Origin: Gordonia sputi NBRC 100414
GTDB taxonomy: Bacteria; Actinomycetota; Actinomycetes; Mycobacteriales; Mycobacteriaceae
Direction: 5' to 3'
NCBI RefSeq assembly: GCF_000248055.1
Contig: NZ_BAFC01000034.1
Coordinates: 37,548-101,547, forward strand
Length of the DNA: 64,000 nt
The notes beneath the pieces were generated by a model. That model was not told the DNA's origin. It saw only the letters and a list, made by a program, of their open reading frames with translations, and did not search any database. The translations under genes were made by a program, and so were the position numbers. Shown one piece after another: positions 55,876-64,000 of this stretch (positions within the stretch are counted from its first letter, which is position 1; each line of letters opens with the position of its first letter).

Positions 55876-56118
55876 TCAGAAGCCCGATGAACCACCACTC
55901 GACCTCGAGGACCGCGACGACCGGAAGAGCATGTAGCCGCCGTAGATCGCGAGGGCGATGAGCCCGACCCAGAAGAGTCCCTTGAGTACCGGGCCGATGA
56001 TCGCGAGCGCAATCAGCGCCACGACAACGATCCCCAGGATCTTCCAGAAGCCCATTCCCGAGCCGTTGTTGTTATTGCTGTTCGACGATGTGCTGGTGCT
56101 GTCATATGAAGTGGTCAT
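55876..56118 (-). CDS. Small two-helix membrane protein
   Basis: 80 residues. A Ser/Asn/Thr-rich start (MTTSYDSTSTSSNSNNNNGS), then two hydrophobic helices (FWKILGIVVVALIALAIIGP and GLFWVGLIALAIYGGYMLF) and a Ser/Arg tail. No known family. The ATG is preceded by GTGGAG at close spacing. Confidence 0.6.
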   Translation of the reverse strand: MTTSYDSTSTSSNSNNNNGSGMGFWKILGIVVVALIALAIIGPVLKGLFWVGLIALAIYGGYMLFRSSRSSRSSGGSSGF

Positions 56119-56180
56119 GACTCCACGATGCGCGAGATCTGCAGGGAAATCACCTGTTCGGAACCGATCTGGGGGAAAGA

Positions 56181-56639
56181 TCAGGGGCATCCCCGAGCCG
56201 GCTGCGGCGCGGTGTAACTCCACCCGAGGGATGCCGGATTGCCCCACGCACACCGGTCCCGGAACCAGCCGATGCAGATGTCGGCGATGAGTTCTGCAGA
56301 GGCGCTCACGAGATAACCGTGGGTGCAGTCGTCGAAGCGGTCGTCGAGGCGCCACCGATTGCGCACCGATCGCGGTACCGAATAGCCGGAAAGTCGAGGA
56401 CGCTCCATCAGGGCAGTCGACAATCTCACCAGGTAGACATCGCCGTGCAGGACGTGCAACTGGGCGCACTCGACGTCGGCGTCAGGGGCAACTGTGGTGT
56501 CGAGTCCCGCGGGTCCGAGATCGAGTACAGCCGCGTTCGGCATCGCGCCCAGCTCCCGGATCAGCCACGTCCGCATCTCCGCCCAACCGGGCGATGCGGA
56601 CGGCCCGCGCGACACATTGTGCGTAGTAGGGGTGTTCAT
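56181..56639 (-). CDS. Hypothetical protein
   Basis: 152 residues from ATG 56639 (MNTPTTHNVSRGPSASPGWA), with GAGG 10 nt upstream. It is predicted soluble, with WAEMRTWLIRELG and a Trp/Cys-rich end (ICIGWFRDRCAWGNPASLGW). I do not recognise it; a secretion-chaperone-like (TY-Chap/YbjN) fold is a guess only. Confidence 0.55.
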   Translation of the reverse strand: MNTPTTHNVSRGPSASPGWAEMRTWLIRELGAMPNAAVLDLGPAGLDTTVAPDADVECAQLHVLHGDVYLVRLSTALMERPRLSGYSVPRSVRNRWRLDDRFDDCTHGYLVSASAELIADICIGWFRDRCAWGNPASLGWSYTAPQPARGCP

Positions 56640-56752
56640 TTTGCCATGCCTCATCTCGGCGATCGGATGCGCTCTTACACGCGCACACCACAGTGAAGCA
56701 CCCACCACCGACAGATTCGTCGAACACATACTCGACAAGGTCCGTGTCGCAG

Positions 56753-57082
56753 CTACTTCTTCTCCGGTTCATCGCGGCCGAGTGCAGCGTCGGTCTGTGC
56801 GTCCGCATACCCGGGCTTGGTGATCCAGTTGGCCTCCAGGCCGTCGGCGCGCTTCTGCGCCTCGTACTCCTCGGCGATGTTCTCGTGGTCGACAGTGATC
56901 AGCGGAGACCCGCCGAACTCCCGATACAGCGCAAAGACGACGAGCACCAGCCCGAGCACCGCGCACACCCACGTGCTACCCGGAACACTCGACCAACCGC
57001 GATCGACAACGTCGACAATCGCCCACACAACCCCGACCAGTCCGACGCAGACCAGCACCACGAAGACACCTTTACCGCGCAT
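56753..57082 (-). CDS. Two-helix membrane protein
   Basis: 109 residues. Two helices (GVFVVLVCVGLVGVVWAIVD and TWVCAVLGLVLVVFALY), then a hydrophilic tail (NIAEEYEAQKRADGLEANW). No catalytic motif. GAAAGG lies 8 nt before the ATG. It is divergent from the Nudix gene. Confidence 0.65.
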   Translation of the reverse strand: MRGKGVFVVLVCVGLVGVVWAIVDVVDRGWSSVPGSTWVCAVLGLVLVVFALYREFGGSPLITVDHENIAEEYEAQKRADGLEANWITKPGYADAQTDAALGRDEPEKK

Positions 57083-57212
57083 CGATTACACCTTTCGCCT
57101 GCATGTTCCCGCCGCACGCTCGACCCGGATGGCTCGTAGCCGATCCTGCCACTCCACCGCACGACCCGAGGACCTACGACACAAAACGAACCGACCACGG
57201 CAAGATGGCCTC

Positions 57213-57686
57213 ATGCCGATTCCCGGATTCATCACCGAACTGCGCTCCCACGTAGGGCATATGCCGCTATGGCTCTCCGGTGTGAGCGGAGTGGTCCGTG
57301 ACGACCGCGGACACATCCTGCTCACGCAGCGCGCCGACACGGCCGAATGGGCAGTCGTCTCCGGCGTGCTCGAACCGGGAGAACAGCCGGCACGAGCGAT
57401 CATCCGGGAGATCGCCGAGGAGACCGCCGTCGACGCGGAGGTGGTTCGATTGACCAGCGTCGACGTCACTCCGATGGTCACCTATCCCAACGGCGATCAG
57501 ACGCAATACCTCGACGTGTGTTTCCTGGTCCGCCACGTCGCAGGTACGCCACGCGCAGCCGACGACGAGAACACCGATGTCGCGTGGTTCGCACCAGATG
57601 CGTTGCCCTCGAGCCTTTCCGAGACGTCGAAGCTGCGCATCGAGAAGGCACTGGCCGACACCTCGGAGGCGTGGTTTCAGCGCTGA
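57213..57686 (+). CDS. Nudix hydrolase
   Basis: 157 residues. Nudix box GVLEPGEQPARAIIREIAEE then TAV (about residues 49-71; G, E, REIAEE intact). It is a pyrophosphohydrolase of the MutT-like/ADP-ribose class; the substrate is unknown. CAAGAT lies 6 nt before the ATG (leaderless). It ends 2 bp before the converging SRPBCC gene. Confidence 0.85.
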   Translation: MPIPGFITELRSHVGHMPLWLSGVSGVVRDDRGHILLTQRADTAEWAVVSGVLEPGEQPARAIIREIAEETAVDAEVVRLTSVDVTPMVTYPNGDQTQYLDVCFLVRHVAGTPRAADDENTDVAWFAPDALPSSLSETSKLRIEKALADTSEAWFQR

Positions 57687-57687
57687 G

Positions 57688-58206
57688 TCAATCAGCGTCG
57701 GTCATCTGCTCGGCGATACGCCGGTAGTGCTCGGCTTGCGCCGGATAGTAGTCGTCGAAATCGATGTCCTCGACGCCGGCTCCGACCACGACCGCGACCA
57801 GCCGATCAAGGTAGTACTCCCAGCCGGGACCAACGGTCTCGACGCTGCCCGTGTCGTCGAAGATCTGCCGCATAACCAGCGTGGTGAGTCCGTCGACCTC
57901 GCTCAATTCGACGCGCAGATCCCATACGAGCCCTTCATCTTCCGACACCACCTGCAGAATCCGGGGCGGTGTGCACTCGACGATGTTCCATGGAGTCGAC
58001 GCCACGTCGTCGCCTTCGGCGGTCATCACGAGTTCGACCCGACCGGATTCAGGGTCGCCGGTATAGGTGCCGAACCATCGCCCCAACCTGTCGGATTCGG
58101 TGACCGCAGCCCACACGTCCTCTATCGACGCACGGAACTCGCGTTCGAACTCGATAACGTTGCGCTCACTCAGTTTTCGGTATCGTCCCGTCGGTTCGGG
58201 GATCAT
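57688..58206 (-). CDS. SRPBCC (AHSA1-like) protein
   Basis: 172 residues. START/AHSA1 fold: VIEFEREFRASIEDVWAAVT, LGRWFGTYTGDPESGRVEL and a C-terminal GWEYYLDRLVAVVVG. Such proteins bind hydrophobic ligands and are often paired with ArsR-type regulators. Its ATG overlaps the arsR stop by 4 bp (ATGA). Confidence 0.85.
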   Translation of the reverse strand: MIPEPTGRYRKLSERNVIEFEREFRASIEDVWAAVTESDRLGRWFGTYTGDPESGRVELVMTAEGDDVASTPWNIVECTPPRILQVVSEDEGLVWDLRVELSEVDGLTTLVMRQIFDDTGSVETVGPGWEYYLDRLVAVVVGAGVEDIDFDDYYPAQAEHYRRIAEQMTDAD

Positions 58207-58613
58207 CCCGCCTCCTCTTTCCCATGGGATCGCCGCAGTGACCGCTCGCCTTTCGCGCAGTCTTTGCGGGTTCTGTACACCTCGGTGGCGAGCGCATCGA
58301 GGGCATGCTGACTGATCGGTGGCAACACCTCGCTCTGTGGCCGATCGAGCGATGTCAGGGAGGCGACGTACTTCGTCACCTCGTCGAGCGCCGCCGGACG
58401 CAATCGATGCAGCCGCTCGCGTCCCCTGTCCTCGACGCAGACAAGTCCCGCGTCGTCGAGCACCCGCAGGTGCCTACTCACGGCGGGTCGCGAAATCGTC
58501 GCCTCGGTAGACAATTCACGCGTGAGGTCGATCACGCGCATCGGCGCCGTCGCGATGTGGTCGAGAATGCGTCGTCGGACCGGGTCTGCCAATGCGTCGA
58601 AGATGTCCTGCAC
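58203..58613 (-). CDS. ArsR-family regulator
   Basis: 136 residues. Winged HTH, FDALADPVRRRILDHIATAP and ISRPAVSRHLRVLDDAGLV (recognition helix). It has no obvious Cys metal site, so it belongs to the non-metal SRPBCC-associated ArsR group. The GTG at 58613 has TACCAT 7 nt upstream, and a perfect inverted repeat overlaps that element, which implies autorepression of the arsR-SRPBCC operon. Confidence 0.87.
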   Translation of the reverse strand: MQDIFDALADPVRRRILDHIATAPMRVIDLTRELSTEATISRPAVSRHLRVLDDAGLVCVEDRGRERLHRLRPAALDEVTKYVASLTSLDRPQSEVLPPISQHALDALATEVYRTRKDCAKGERSLRRSHGKEEAG

Positions 58614-58622
58614 ACAGCAAAT

Positions 58623-58640
58623 GGTAACTAATCAGTTACC
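58623..58640. promoter_or_regulatory. Operator palindrome for the ArsR operon
   Basis: GGTAACT-AATC-AGTTACC: perfect 7-bp arms around 4 bp, overlapping the TACCAT -10 of arsR. It also faces the oxidoreductase gene at 58750. Confidence 0.78.
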
Positions 58641-58749
58641 AATTTAAGAAGACTTTCTCTCATCCGCTGCTGTCCGAGTACAGCGATCGACACCGGACGG
58701 TGACCTTCGGATCGGAATAGCGCGACGGTGCCTACGCCTTGAAACAGTT

Positions 58750-59784
58750 ATGGCCGATTCAACGAACTCAGACTCCTCGACTACTGACTCAGCGAAGACA
58801 CCGACCAACGAGAACACTCTCGACATCGAGTCGGCCGCCGTCACCGCGCGGCAGGCTGTGGCCAACGAATACGGCGAACCTTCGACGGTCGTCGAGATCG
58901 TGAAAGCCGAATTGCCACTCCCCGACCCAGGACAAGTCGTCATCGATGTCACGGCGATCGGCGTCAATCCCGCCGACGCCAAGACCGTGCGCGGAGTGAT
59001 GGGCACCGACGAATCGAAACTTCCCATTCCTATCGGCAACGAACTCGCAGGCGTCGTCCGTGCCGTCGGCGATCCACTCGACGGCCAGACACCTGGCTTC
59101 GCGGTCGGCGACGAGGTCATCGCCTACCCGATCTCAGGCGCCTACGCCGACCACGTCGTCGTCGATGAGAAGTCGGTTCACCGCAAACCGGCGGGACTCG
59201 ATGACGAACATGCGGCGAGTCTCCTGCTGGCAGGTGTCACCGCGGCCGACGCGATCGCCACCGCCGGCGTGCACGCCGACGACACCGTGCTCATCCACGG
59301 CGGCGCCGGAGCCGTCGGCGTGGTCGCGGTGCAGTTGGCACGCAAGATCGGAGCTACCGTCATCGCCACCGCCGCGCCCGCCAATCACGACCATCTGCGC
59401 GAACTCGGGGCCATCCCTGTCGCATACGGCGACGGCCTTCTCGAGCGTGTACAAGCTGCTGCGGAAAACCCGGTCACGGCGGCGATCGACACGGTGGGCA
59501 CCGACGAGGCAATCGACGTGTCCCTCGCGCTCGTCGACGACCGCGACCGCATCGTCAGCATCGCGGCGTTCGGACGTGGCGACGACGGCATCGTGCTGAT
59601 CAACGGTTCCACTTCGCAGAGCAAAGAGAACCGCAGCAACGCAATCGACGACCTCATCACCGACGCGGCATCGGGCGCTCTGGTGACAGATGTCGCCCGG
59701 ACGTATCCGTTGGACCAGGCCGCCAAGGCACTCGACGACATCTTGTCGTCGCATCCGCGCGGCAAGTTCGTATTGCTGCCCTGA
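58750..59784 (+). CDS. NADP-dependent (quinone) oxidoreductase, MDR family
   Basis: 344 residues. Zinc-free MDR: GVNPADAKTVRG (substrate end), IGNELAGVVRAVG, and the cofactor loop VLIHGGAGAVGVVAVQLARK (AxxGxxG-like, about residue 178). It probably reduces quinones or enones with NADPH. The first ~30 residues are Ser/Thr-rich. No strong ribosome binding site. It is divergent from arsR and could share its operator. Confidence 0.87.
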   Translation: MADSTNSDSSTTDSAKTPTNENTLDIESAAVTARQAVANEYGEPSTVVEIVKAELPLPDPGQVVIDVTAIGVNPADAKTVRGVMGTDESKLPIPIGNELAGVVRAVGDPLDGQTPGFAVGDEVIAYPISGAYADHVVVDEKSVHRKPAGLDDEHAASLLLAGVTAADAIATAGVHADDTVLIHGGAGAVGVVAVQLARKIGATVIATAAPANHDHLRELGAIPVAYGDGLLERVQAAAENPVTAAIDTVGTDEAIDVSLALVDDRDRIVSIAAFGRGDDGIVLINGSTSQSKENRSNAIDDLITDAASGALVTDVARTYPLDQAAKALDDILSSHPRGKFVLLP

Positions 59785-59912
59785 CGCCTTTAGAGCGAAT
59801 TATCTCGCCAGATAGGCCTCGGCCACGGCGCCGCGCATGCAGACCGAGCGTGCACGGAGTCCCCCGGCAATCGCGATGTATCTGCTAGTTCCATAGACGC
59901 GAAAGGTGTTCC

Positions 59913-60743
59913 ATGACAGTCCCAATCATCACCCTCAACAACGGCGTCGAGATCCCGCAGCTCGGTTTCGGCGTGTTCCAGATCGAGCCGGAGAAGACGG
60001 TCGACGCCGTGCGGACCGCGCTCGACGTCGGCTACCGCCACATCGACACCGCCGAGATGTACGGCAACGAAAAGCAGGTCGGTGAGGGCGTCAACGGGTC
60101 CGACATCCCGCGCGACCAGGTGTTCATCACCAGCAAGCTCAACAACGGATTCCACGCGTACGACGACGCGCTCAAGGCCACCGACCAGACGCTCGCCGAC
60201 CTCGGCGTCGACGCCGTCGACCTGTTCTTGATCCACTGGCCGCTGCCGGAGGTCGGGGATTTCGTCGAGACGTGGAAGGCGCTGGAGAAGATCTACGCCG
60301 ACGGCAAGGCGCGAGCTATCGGAGTGTCGAATTTCCAGAAGCACCACCTCGAGCGGCTGTTCGCCGAGACCGAGATCGTGCCCGCGGTCAACCAGATCGA
60401 GGTGCACCCCTATCTGACGCAGGACGATCTGCGGGCATTCAACGCCGACCACGGCATCGCGACCGAGGCATGGTCGCCGATCGCGCAGGGCGACGTCCTC
60501 GACGACCCGGTTCTGCAGAAGATCGCCGAGGAGAAGGGTAAGTCGACTGCCCAGGTCACCCTGCGGTGGCACATCCAGCGTGGCGACATCATCTTCCCCA
60601 AGTCGGTCACCCGCTCGCGCGTCGAGGAGAACTTCGACATCTTCGACTTCGAGCTGTCCGGCGACGACGTCGCAGCCATCGACGGCCTCAACAAGAACAA
60701 GCGCCGCGGCCCCGACCCGGACACCTTCAACTACGTCCCCTGA
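59913..60743 (+). CDS. Aldo/keto reductase
   Basis: 276 residues. AKR5-type signatures: VGYRHIDTAEMYGNEKQVG (catalytic Asp and Tyr), FITSKLNNG (Lys), DLFLIHWPLP (His) and FPKSVTRSRVEENFDIFDF (NADPH binding). It reduces aldehydes and ketones. AAAGG lies 6 nt before the ATG. A strong hairpin follows the gene. Confidence 0.92.
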   Translation: MTVPIITLNNGVEIPQLGFGVFQIEPEKTVDAVRTALDVGYRHIDTAEMYGNEKQVGEGVNGSDIPRDQVFITSKLNNGFHAYDDALKATDQTLADLGVDAVDLFLIHWPLPEVGDFVETWKALEKIYADGKARAIGVSNFQKHHLERLFAETEIVPAVNQIEVHPYLTQDDLRAFNADHGIATEAWSPIAQGDVLDDPVLQKIAEEKGKSTAQVTLRWHIQRGDIIFPKSVTRSRVEENFDIFDFELSGDDVAAIDGLNKNKRRGPDPDTFNYVP

Positions 60744-60765
60744 CCCGCGGCGCGCACACCCATTT

Positions 60766-60798
60766 CGCTCCCGCTCGGCAACCAGCCGAGCGGGAGCG
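60766..60798 (+). terminator. Terminator-like hairpin after the aldo/keto reductase gene
   Basis: A perfect 14-bp stem CGCTCCCGCTCGGC / GCCGAGCGGGAGCG with a 5-nt loop. It starts 23 bp after the stop codon; no U-tract. Confidence 0.7.
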
Positions 60799-60807
60799 GC
60801 CCTGTTC

Positions 60808-60950
60808 CGCTGATCGAGCCACCCTCCCGCCGATCGAGCTAGCTCCACTCGCTGATCGAGCTTGTCGAGATCACCGCCCTTCCGCCGATCGAGCCAGCTC
60901 CACTCGCTGATCGAGCGGGCGCGAGCGCAGCGAGCACCCGAGTCGAGATC
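60808..60950. repeat. Cluster of CTGATCGAGC / CCGATCGAGC repeats
   Basis: Degenerate copies of (G/C)CTGATCGAGCTTGTCGAGAT and shorter CGATCGAGC units, related to the 54216-54330 cluster but with GATCGAG instead of GGTCGAG. They fill most of the gap before the aminotransferase gene. Confidence 0.65.
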
Positions 60951-61001
60951 ACTCCCCCACCCCGAAACATCCCCGGAGCGCCGTCGCGCACAATGAGATG
61001 A

Positions 61002-62192
61002 ATGAAGATCTCGCAGCGCGCCCAGGAGGTCGCACCGTTCTACGCGATGGACTTCGCGAGCAGAGCGGCCGCCGTCGAAGCGCAGGGCAGCCCGGTGATT
61101 CGGCTGAGCATCGGCGAACCCGATTTCGGTGCTCCGCCTGCGTTTCTCGCGGCAGCCCGAGAAGTCTCCGACGGCCGCCCGCTGACGTACACGGGAGCAC
61201 TTGGCCTTCCCGAACTACGTGAGGCCATCGCCGACTTCTATCGCCACCACTTCCGCGCCGACGGCGTCACGGCGGAGCAGGTCGCAGTCACCTCGGGAGC
61301 GTCGGCGGCGCTGCTTCTCGCATGCGCCGCGCTGATCGATCCGGACGACGGTGTGCTGCTCGGCGATCCGTCGTATCCCTGCAATCGACAGTTCGCGCAG
61401 GCATTCGGCGCGCGGGTCAGCTTGGTGCCGACCGGCGTCTCCGAGCGCTTCCAGCTCACCCCGGACGCCGTCGACGCCGCGTGGTCGGAGAGCACACGCG
61501 GTGTGATCGTCGCATCGCCGTCGAACCCGACCGGCACGTCGCTCCCCTACGACGACCTCGTCGAGCTGTGCCACCGCGTTGCCGCGCGCGGCGGGTGGAG
61601 CATCGTCGACGAGATCTACCTCGGACTCTCCGACCCCGGCCCCGACGGACGGCCGCCTCGCAGCGTCCTCGCCGACCCCACCGTCGGCCCCGATGTTGTT
61701 GTGGTGAACAGCTTTTCGAAGTACTTCGGCATGACTGGCTGGCGGCTCGGCTGGTGCATCCTGCCACCCGATATGGTCGACGTCGTCGAGCGTCTCGCGC
61801 AGAACTTCTACGTGTGCCCACCCACGCCGGCACAGTACGCTGCGCTGAGCTGCTTCACTCCGGAATCCCTTGCGGTATGCGAAGATCGACGCCGCGAGTT
61901 CGTCTCGCGCCGACAACTCGTACTGGACGCACTCACTGCGATGGGCTTGCGTGTGCCGGTCATCCCCGACGGCGCGTTCTACGTGTACATCGACGTCTCC
62001 GACACCGGACTGGGCTCGTGGGAATTCTGCGAGCGCGCACTCACCGAAGCGCACGTAGCACTCACTCCCGGAAAGGATTTCGGCGTCGCAACGGCCGATG
62101 ATCACGTCCGACTGTCATACGCGGCATCGACGGCCGATCTCACCGAAGGACTCCGACGTCTCGCATCGTTCGTCGAAGGTCTGGCGTCATGA
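61002..62192 (+). CDS. PLP-dependent aminotransferase, class I/II
   Basis: 396 residues. Fold type I: IGEPDFGAPPAFLAAARE, YTGALGLPELREAIADFY, VIVASPSNPTGT, VDEIYLGLSD, and the PLP lysine in NSFSKYFGMTGWRLGW (about residue 244). It is probably an aspartate/tyrosine-type or related alpha-amino acid transaminase. The last codons overlap the serine hydrolase start in ATGA, so the two are one operon. Confidence 0.92.
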   Translation: MKISQRAQEVAPFYAMDFASRAAAVEAQGSPVIRLSIGEPDFGAPPAFLAAAREVSDGRPLTYTGALGLPELREAIADFYRHHFRADGVTAEQVAVTSGASAALLLACAALIDPDDGVLLGDPSYPCNRQFAQAFGARVSLVPTGVSERFQLTPDAVDAAWSESTRGVIVASPSNPTGTSLPYDDLVELCHRVAARGGWSIVDEIYLGLSDPGPDGRPPRSVLADPTVGPDVVVVNSFSKYFGMTGWRLGWCILPPDMVDVVERLAQNFYVCPPTPAQYAALSCFTPESLAVCEDRRREFVSRRQLVLDALTAMGLRVPVIPDGAFYVYIDVSDTGLGSWEFCERALTEAHVALTPGKDFGVATADDHVRLSYAASTADLTEGLRRLASFVEGLAS

Positions 62193-63412
62193 ACCTCGAC
62201 GGCACTGCCCCCGACGACGCAGACCTCGACACCGCCGCACTCGACCACATAGTCGACGCCGCGCCCGCGGATGGCGCGCTACCCGGCGTCGTCGCAGGTG
62301 TGACCACCGCCGACGACACGATCTACCTCAAAGCTGCAGGTCCACGGACCGCGGGCACCGACGAGGCGCTGGCCGCGGATGCCGTTCTCGCACTGTTCTC
62401 GATGACCAAACCGCTGACCGCAACGTTGGCACTGCAACTCGTCGACGACGCCCTCCTCGACCTCGACGCCCTCCTCGACCTCGACGCCCCCGCGTCCGAG
62501 TACGCCCCCGACCTCTCCGGGATCGGCGTCCTCACCGGGTTCGATGGAGACACACCGGTGATACGCGCGCCACGGACTCCTGTGACCACCCGCCAATTAC
62601 TCACTCACACAGCAGGATTCGCCTACGACTTCTTCGACGCCGACTGCGCGCGAGCGGTCGCGGACCTCGGCCTGCCCGACGTCGCGACCGCGACCAAGGC
62701 ATCGCTGCAAGCACCACTGATGTTCGATCCCGGAACCCGATGGGAGTACGGGACGAACCTCGACTGGGCGGGCAGGGTCATAGAGGGCGCGACCGGACGC
62801 CGACTCGGCGACGTCATGACCGAACGGCTACTCACACCACTAGGTATGCGCGACACCACTTTTCGACGCGGACCACAGATGCTCGAGCGGAGCGCGACCC
62901 TGCACGTGCGCATCGGCGACGGTCACCTCAAGGCATTGCGGCCACCGACCTCGCCCGACGACCCCGAACTCGATATGGGCGGCCAGGGCCTCTACTCCAC
63001 AGCCGATGACTTCCTCACATTCATCCGCTTCTGGTTGCGCGGCGGCCGATCCGACTCGGGGCAACAGCTCCTCCGCCGGGAAACGGTCGACGCCGCGACA
63101 CGCAACCACCTCGGGGCGCTCGGGATCACGCCGCTCCCCGGCGTCAACCCACGCAAGACCAACGACGTCGACTTCTTTCCCGGCGTCGACAAGGGGTGGA
63201 ATCTCATCGCGATGACAAACAATTCCCAGGCACCGACCGGACGCAGCGCGGGCTCGATGGGCTGGGCCGGGCTGGCCAACCTCTACTTCTGGGTCGATGC
63301 CCAAAGAGGCATCGGCGGACTCTGGGCCACCCAGCTCCTACCATTCTTCGACCCTGCCGCCGTCGCCGCGTCGCAACAGTTCGAGAAGGCGGTCTACGAC
63401 TCCCTGCGCTGA
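62189..63412 (+). CDS. Beta-lactamase-family serine hydrolase (class C type)
   Basis: 407 residues, no signal peptide. The SxxK motif is LFSMTKPLTA (Ser about residue 71), the YxN motif YGTNLDWAG, and a late motif region NNSQAPTGRSAGSMGWAGLA replaces KTG. Family members include esterases and D-aminopeptidases besides beta-lactamases; being cytoplasmic and coupled to an aminotransferase, an esterase or amidase role is likelier than drug resistance. The start overlaps the previous stop by 4 bp. Confidence 0.87.
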   Translation: MNLDGTAPDDADLDTAALDHIVDAAPADGALPGVVAGVTTADDTIYLKAAGPRTAGTDEALAADAVLALFSMTKPLTATLALQLVDDALLDLDALLDLDAPASEYAPDLSGIGVLTGFDGDTPVIRAPRTPVTTRQLLTHTAGFAYDFFDADCARAVADLGLPDVATATKASLQAPLMFDPGTRWEYGTNLDWAGRVIEGATGRRLGDVMTERLLTPLGMRDTTFRRGPQMLERSATLHVRIGDGHLKALRPPTSPDDPELDMGGQGLYSTADDFLTFIRFWLRGGRSDSGQQLLRRETVDAATRNHLGALGITPLPGVNPRKTNDVDFFPGVDKGWNLIAMTNNSQAPTGRSAGSMGWAGLANLYFWVDAQRGIGGLWATQLLPFFDPAAVAASQQFEKAVYDSLR

Positions 63413-63495
63413 GCGCGCCTGGCGACGCCGCGGTCCGGCGCCGGCGCCGAACGTCACGCTGCACGGGCCACCGGGGCCGGTGCGCGGCGTCGTAA

Positions 63496-63557
63496 ATGTG
63501 TGTCGTCTTGAAGGATGTGTGTGCTGCAGCGCCCACATCCTTCGATACGACACACAT
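63496..63557. repeat. Long palindromic intergenic element, copy 3
   Basis: 62 bp; outer arms ATGTGTGTCG / CGACACACAT match exactly, and the core GGATGTGTGTGCTG / CAGCGCCCACATCC has two mismatches. It lies between two converging genes and abuts the stop of the DUF559-type gene. Confidence 0.88.
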
Positions 63558-64000
63558 TCATGCGCTGGCAGGTTCGACGATCAGCGCCAACGTCACCAGC
63601 CAGCGTCGAATCAGCGCTGTCACTCTCCCTGCGCGAAGGTCGTCCCAGGTCCAGCGCACGACCATGATGCCCATCGCGCGGAGTTCGTCTTCCCGACGCT
63701 TCTCGCGCACCACGACCTCAGTGGCGTCTTCCCCTGGTTTGAGTAGCTTCGCGTACTTCACCTTGCCGTCGAACTCTCCGACGAGCCTCCCGCCCCAATC
63801 GAAATCGGTACGCGCCACGTGCTCGCCGTCGACGTCGCGGAACGTGTGCTGCAGGCGCGGCGCGGGCAGACCCGCCTCGATCATCTGCGCCCGACTCCAC
63901 GACTCGCCCGGATTCTCCGACCGCCCATCGGCGTGATGCAGCGCTCGGCGCGCAAGACCCACACCACGACGCTTGCCGGCGAGCATTTTGGTCATGAGGG
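63558..64000 (-). CDS. DUF559-type (restriction endonuclease-like) protein, C-terminal part
   Basis: At least 145 residues are visible; the frame is open to the right edge, so the N-terminus is probably missing (relatives are ~300 residues). The conserved nuclease-like core is VARTDFDWGGRLVGEFDGKV then KY, followed by VVREKRREDELRAMGIMVVR and W. This resembles the Vsr/PD-(D/E)XK fold of DUF559, often with an AbiEi-type N-terminal domain. Activity and partner are unknown. Confidence 0.72.
   Translation of the reverse strand, partial: LMTKMLAGKRRGVGLARRALHHADGRSENPGESWSRAQMIEAGLPAPRLQHTFRDVDGEHVARTDFDWGGRLVGEFDGKVKYAKLLKPGEDATEVVVREKRREDELRAMGIMVVRWTWDDLRAGRVTALIRRWLVTLALIVEPASA

Overview
The window is high-GC DNA (roughly two thirds G+C by eye) with GTG/TTG starts and many leaderless-looking promoters. 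It carries the marker set of the order Mycobacteriales: whiB7, uvrD2, mycoredoxin, adnAB, moeZ, whiB1, pdtaS, bL37, rshA and sigH. Positions 1 to about 37700 follow the order of the M. tuberculosis Rv3194c-Rv3226c segment as I remember it, but without the gpm2/entC genes. GGTCGAG-type and long palindromic intergenic repeats, together with DUF222-HNH and DUF559-type genes, suggest Gordonia or a close relative (inference, not proven).

Layout. 1-4667: YlbL-type PDZ protease (partial), zincin-like protease, an E1/cyclodehydratase-like protein and a UbiB/ABC1 kinase. 4767-7042: an apparent insertion of a DUF222-HNH gene and a methyltransferase. 7165-8035: whiB7 with a long leader holding an 82-codon upstream reading frame, an intrinsic-terminator hairpin and a WhiB7-type promoter. 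8028-20829: DNA repair and redox genes (uvrD2, mycoredoxin, nudC, a K+ channel, adnB-adnA, a lipase and an alkyltransferase-like protein). 20855-32010: moeZ, a DUF3152 protease-like protein, TetR, DUF3107, a ferritin-like protein, a DEAD-box helicase, a membrane beta-propeller protein, ParA and a lipid kinase. 32278-36301: whiB1, pdtaS, a biotinyl protein, bL37 and rshA-sigH.

36365-64000 is accessory metabolism and transport: Cys-tRNA deacylase, SRAP protein, alcohol dehydrogenase, a Baeyer-Villiger-type monooxygenase, ATP-grasp, three MFS transporters, malQ, a secreted lipase, an FAD oxidase, a MarR-DHA2 efflux locus, a run of small unknown minus-strand genes, an ArsR-SRPBCC pair, oxidoreductases, an aminotransferase-serine hydrolase pair and a truncated DUF559-type gene at the right edge.

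The main regulatory theme is thiol-oxidative stress. Three sequences of the form GGAA(C/T)-N18-GTT lie exactly upstream of mycoredoxin, moeZ and sigH, which fits a SigH regulon inside one window. sigH also has an in-frame upstream GTG with a good ribosome binding site, so a longer isoform, like Streptomyces SigR-prime, is possible. A second theme is antibiotic-responsive control of whiB7 by attenuation. No tRNA, rRNA or CRISPR array was seen.
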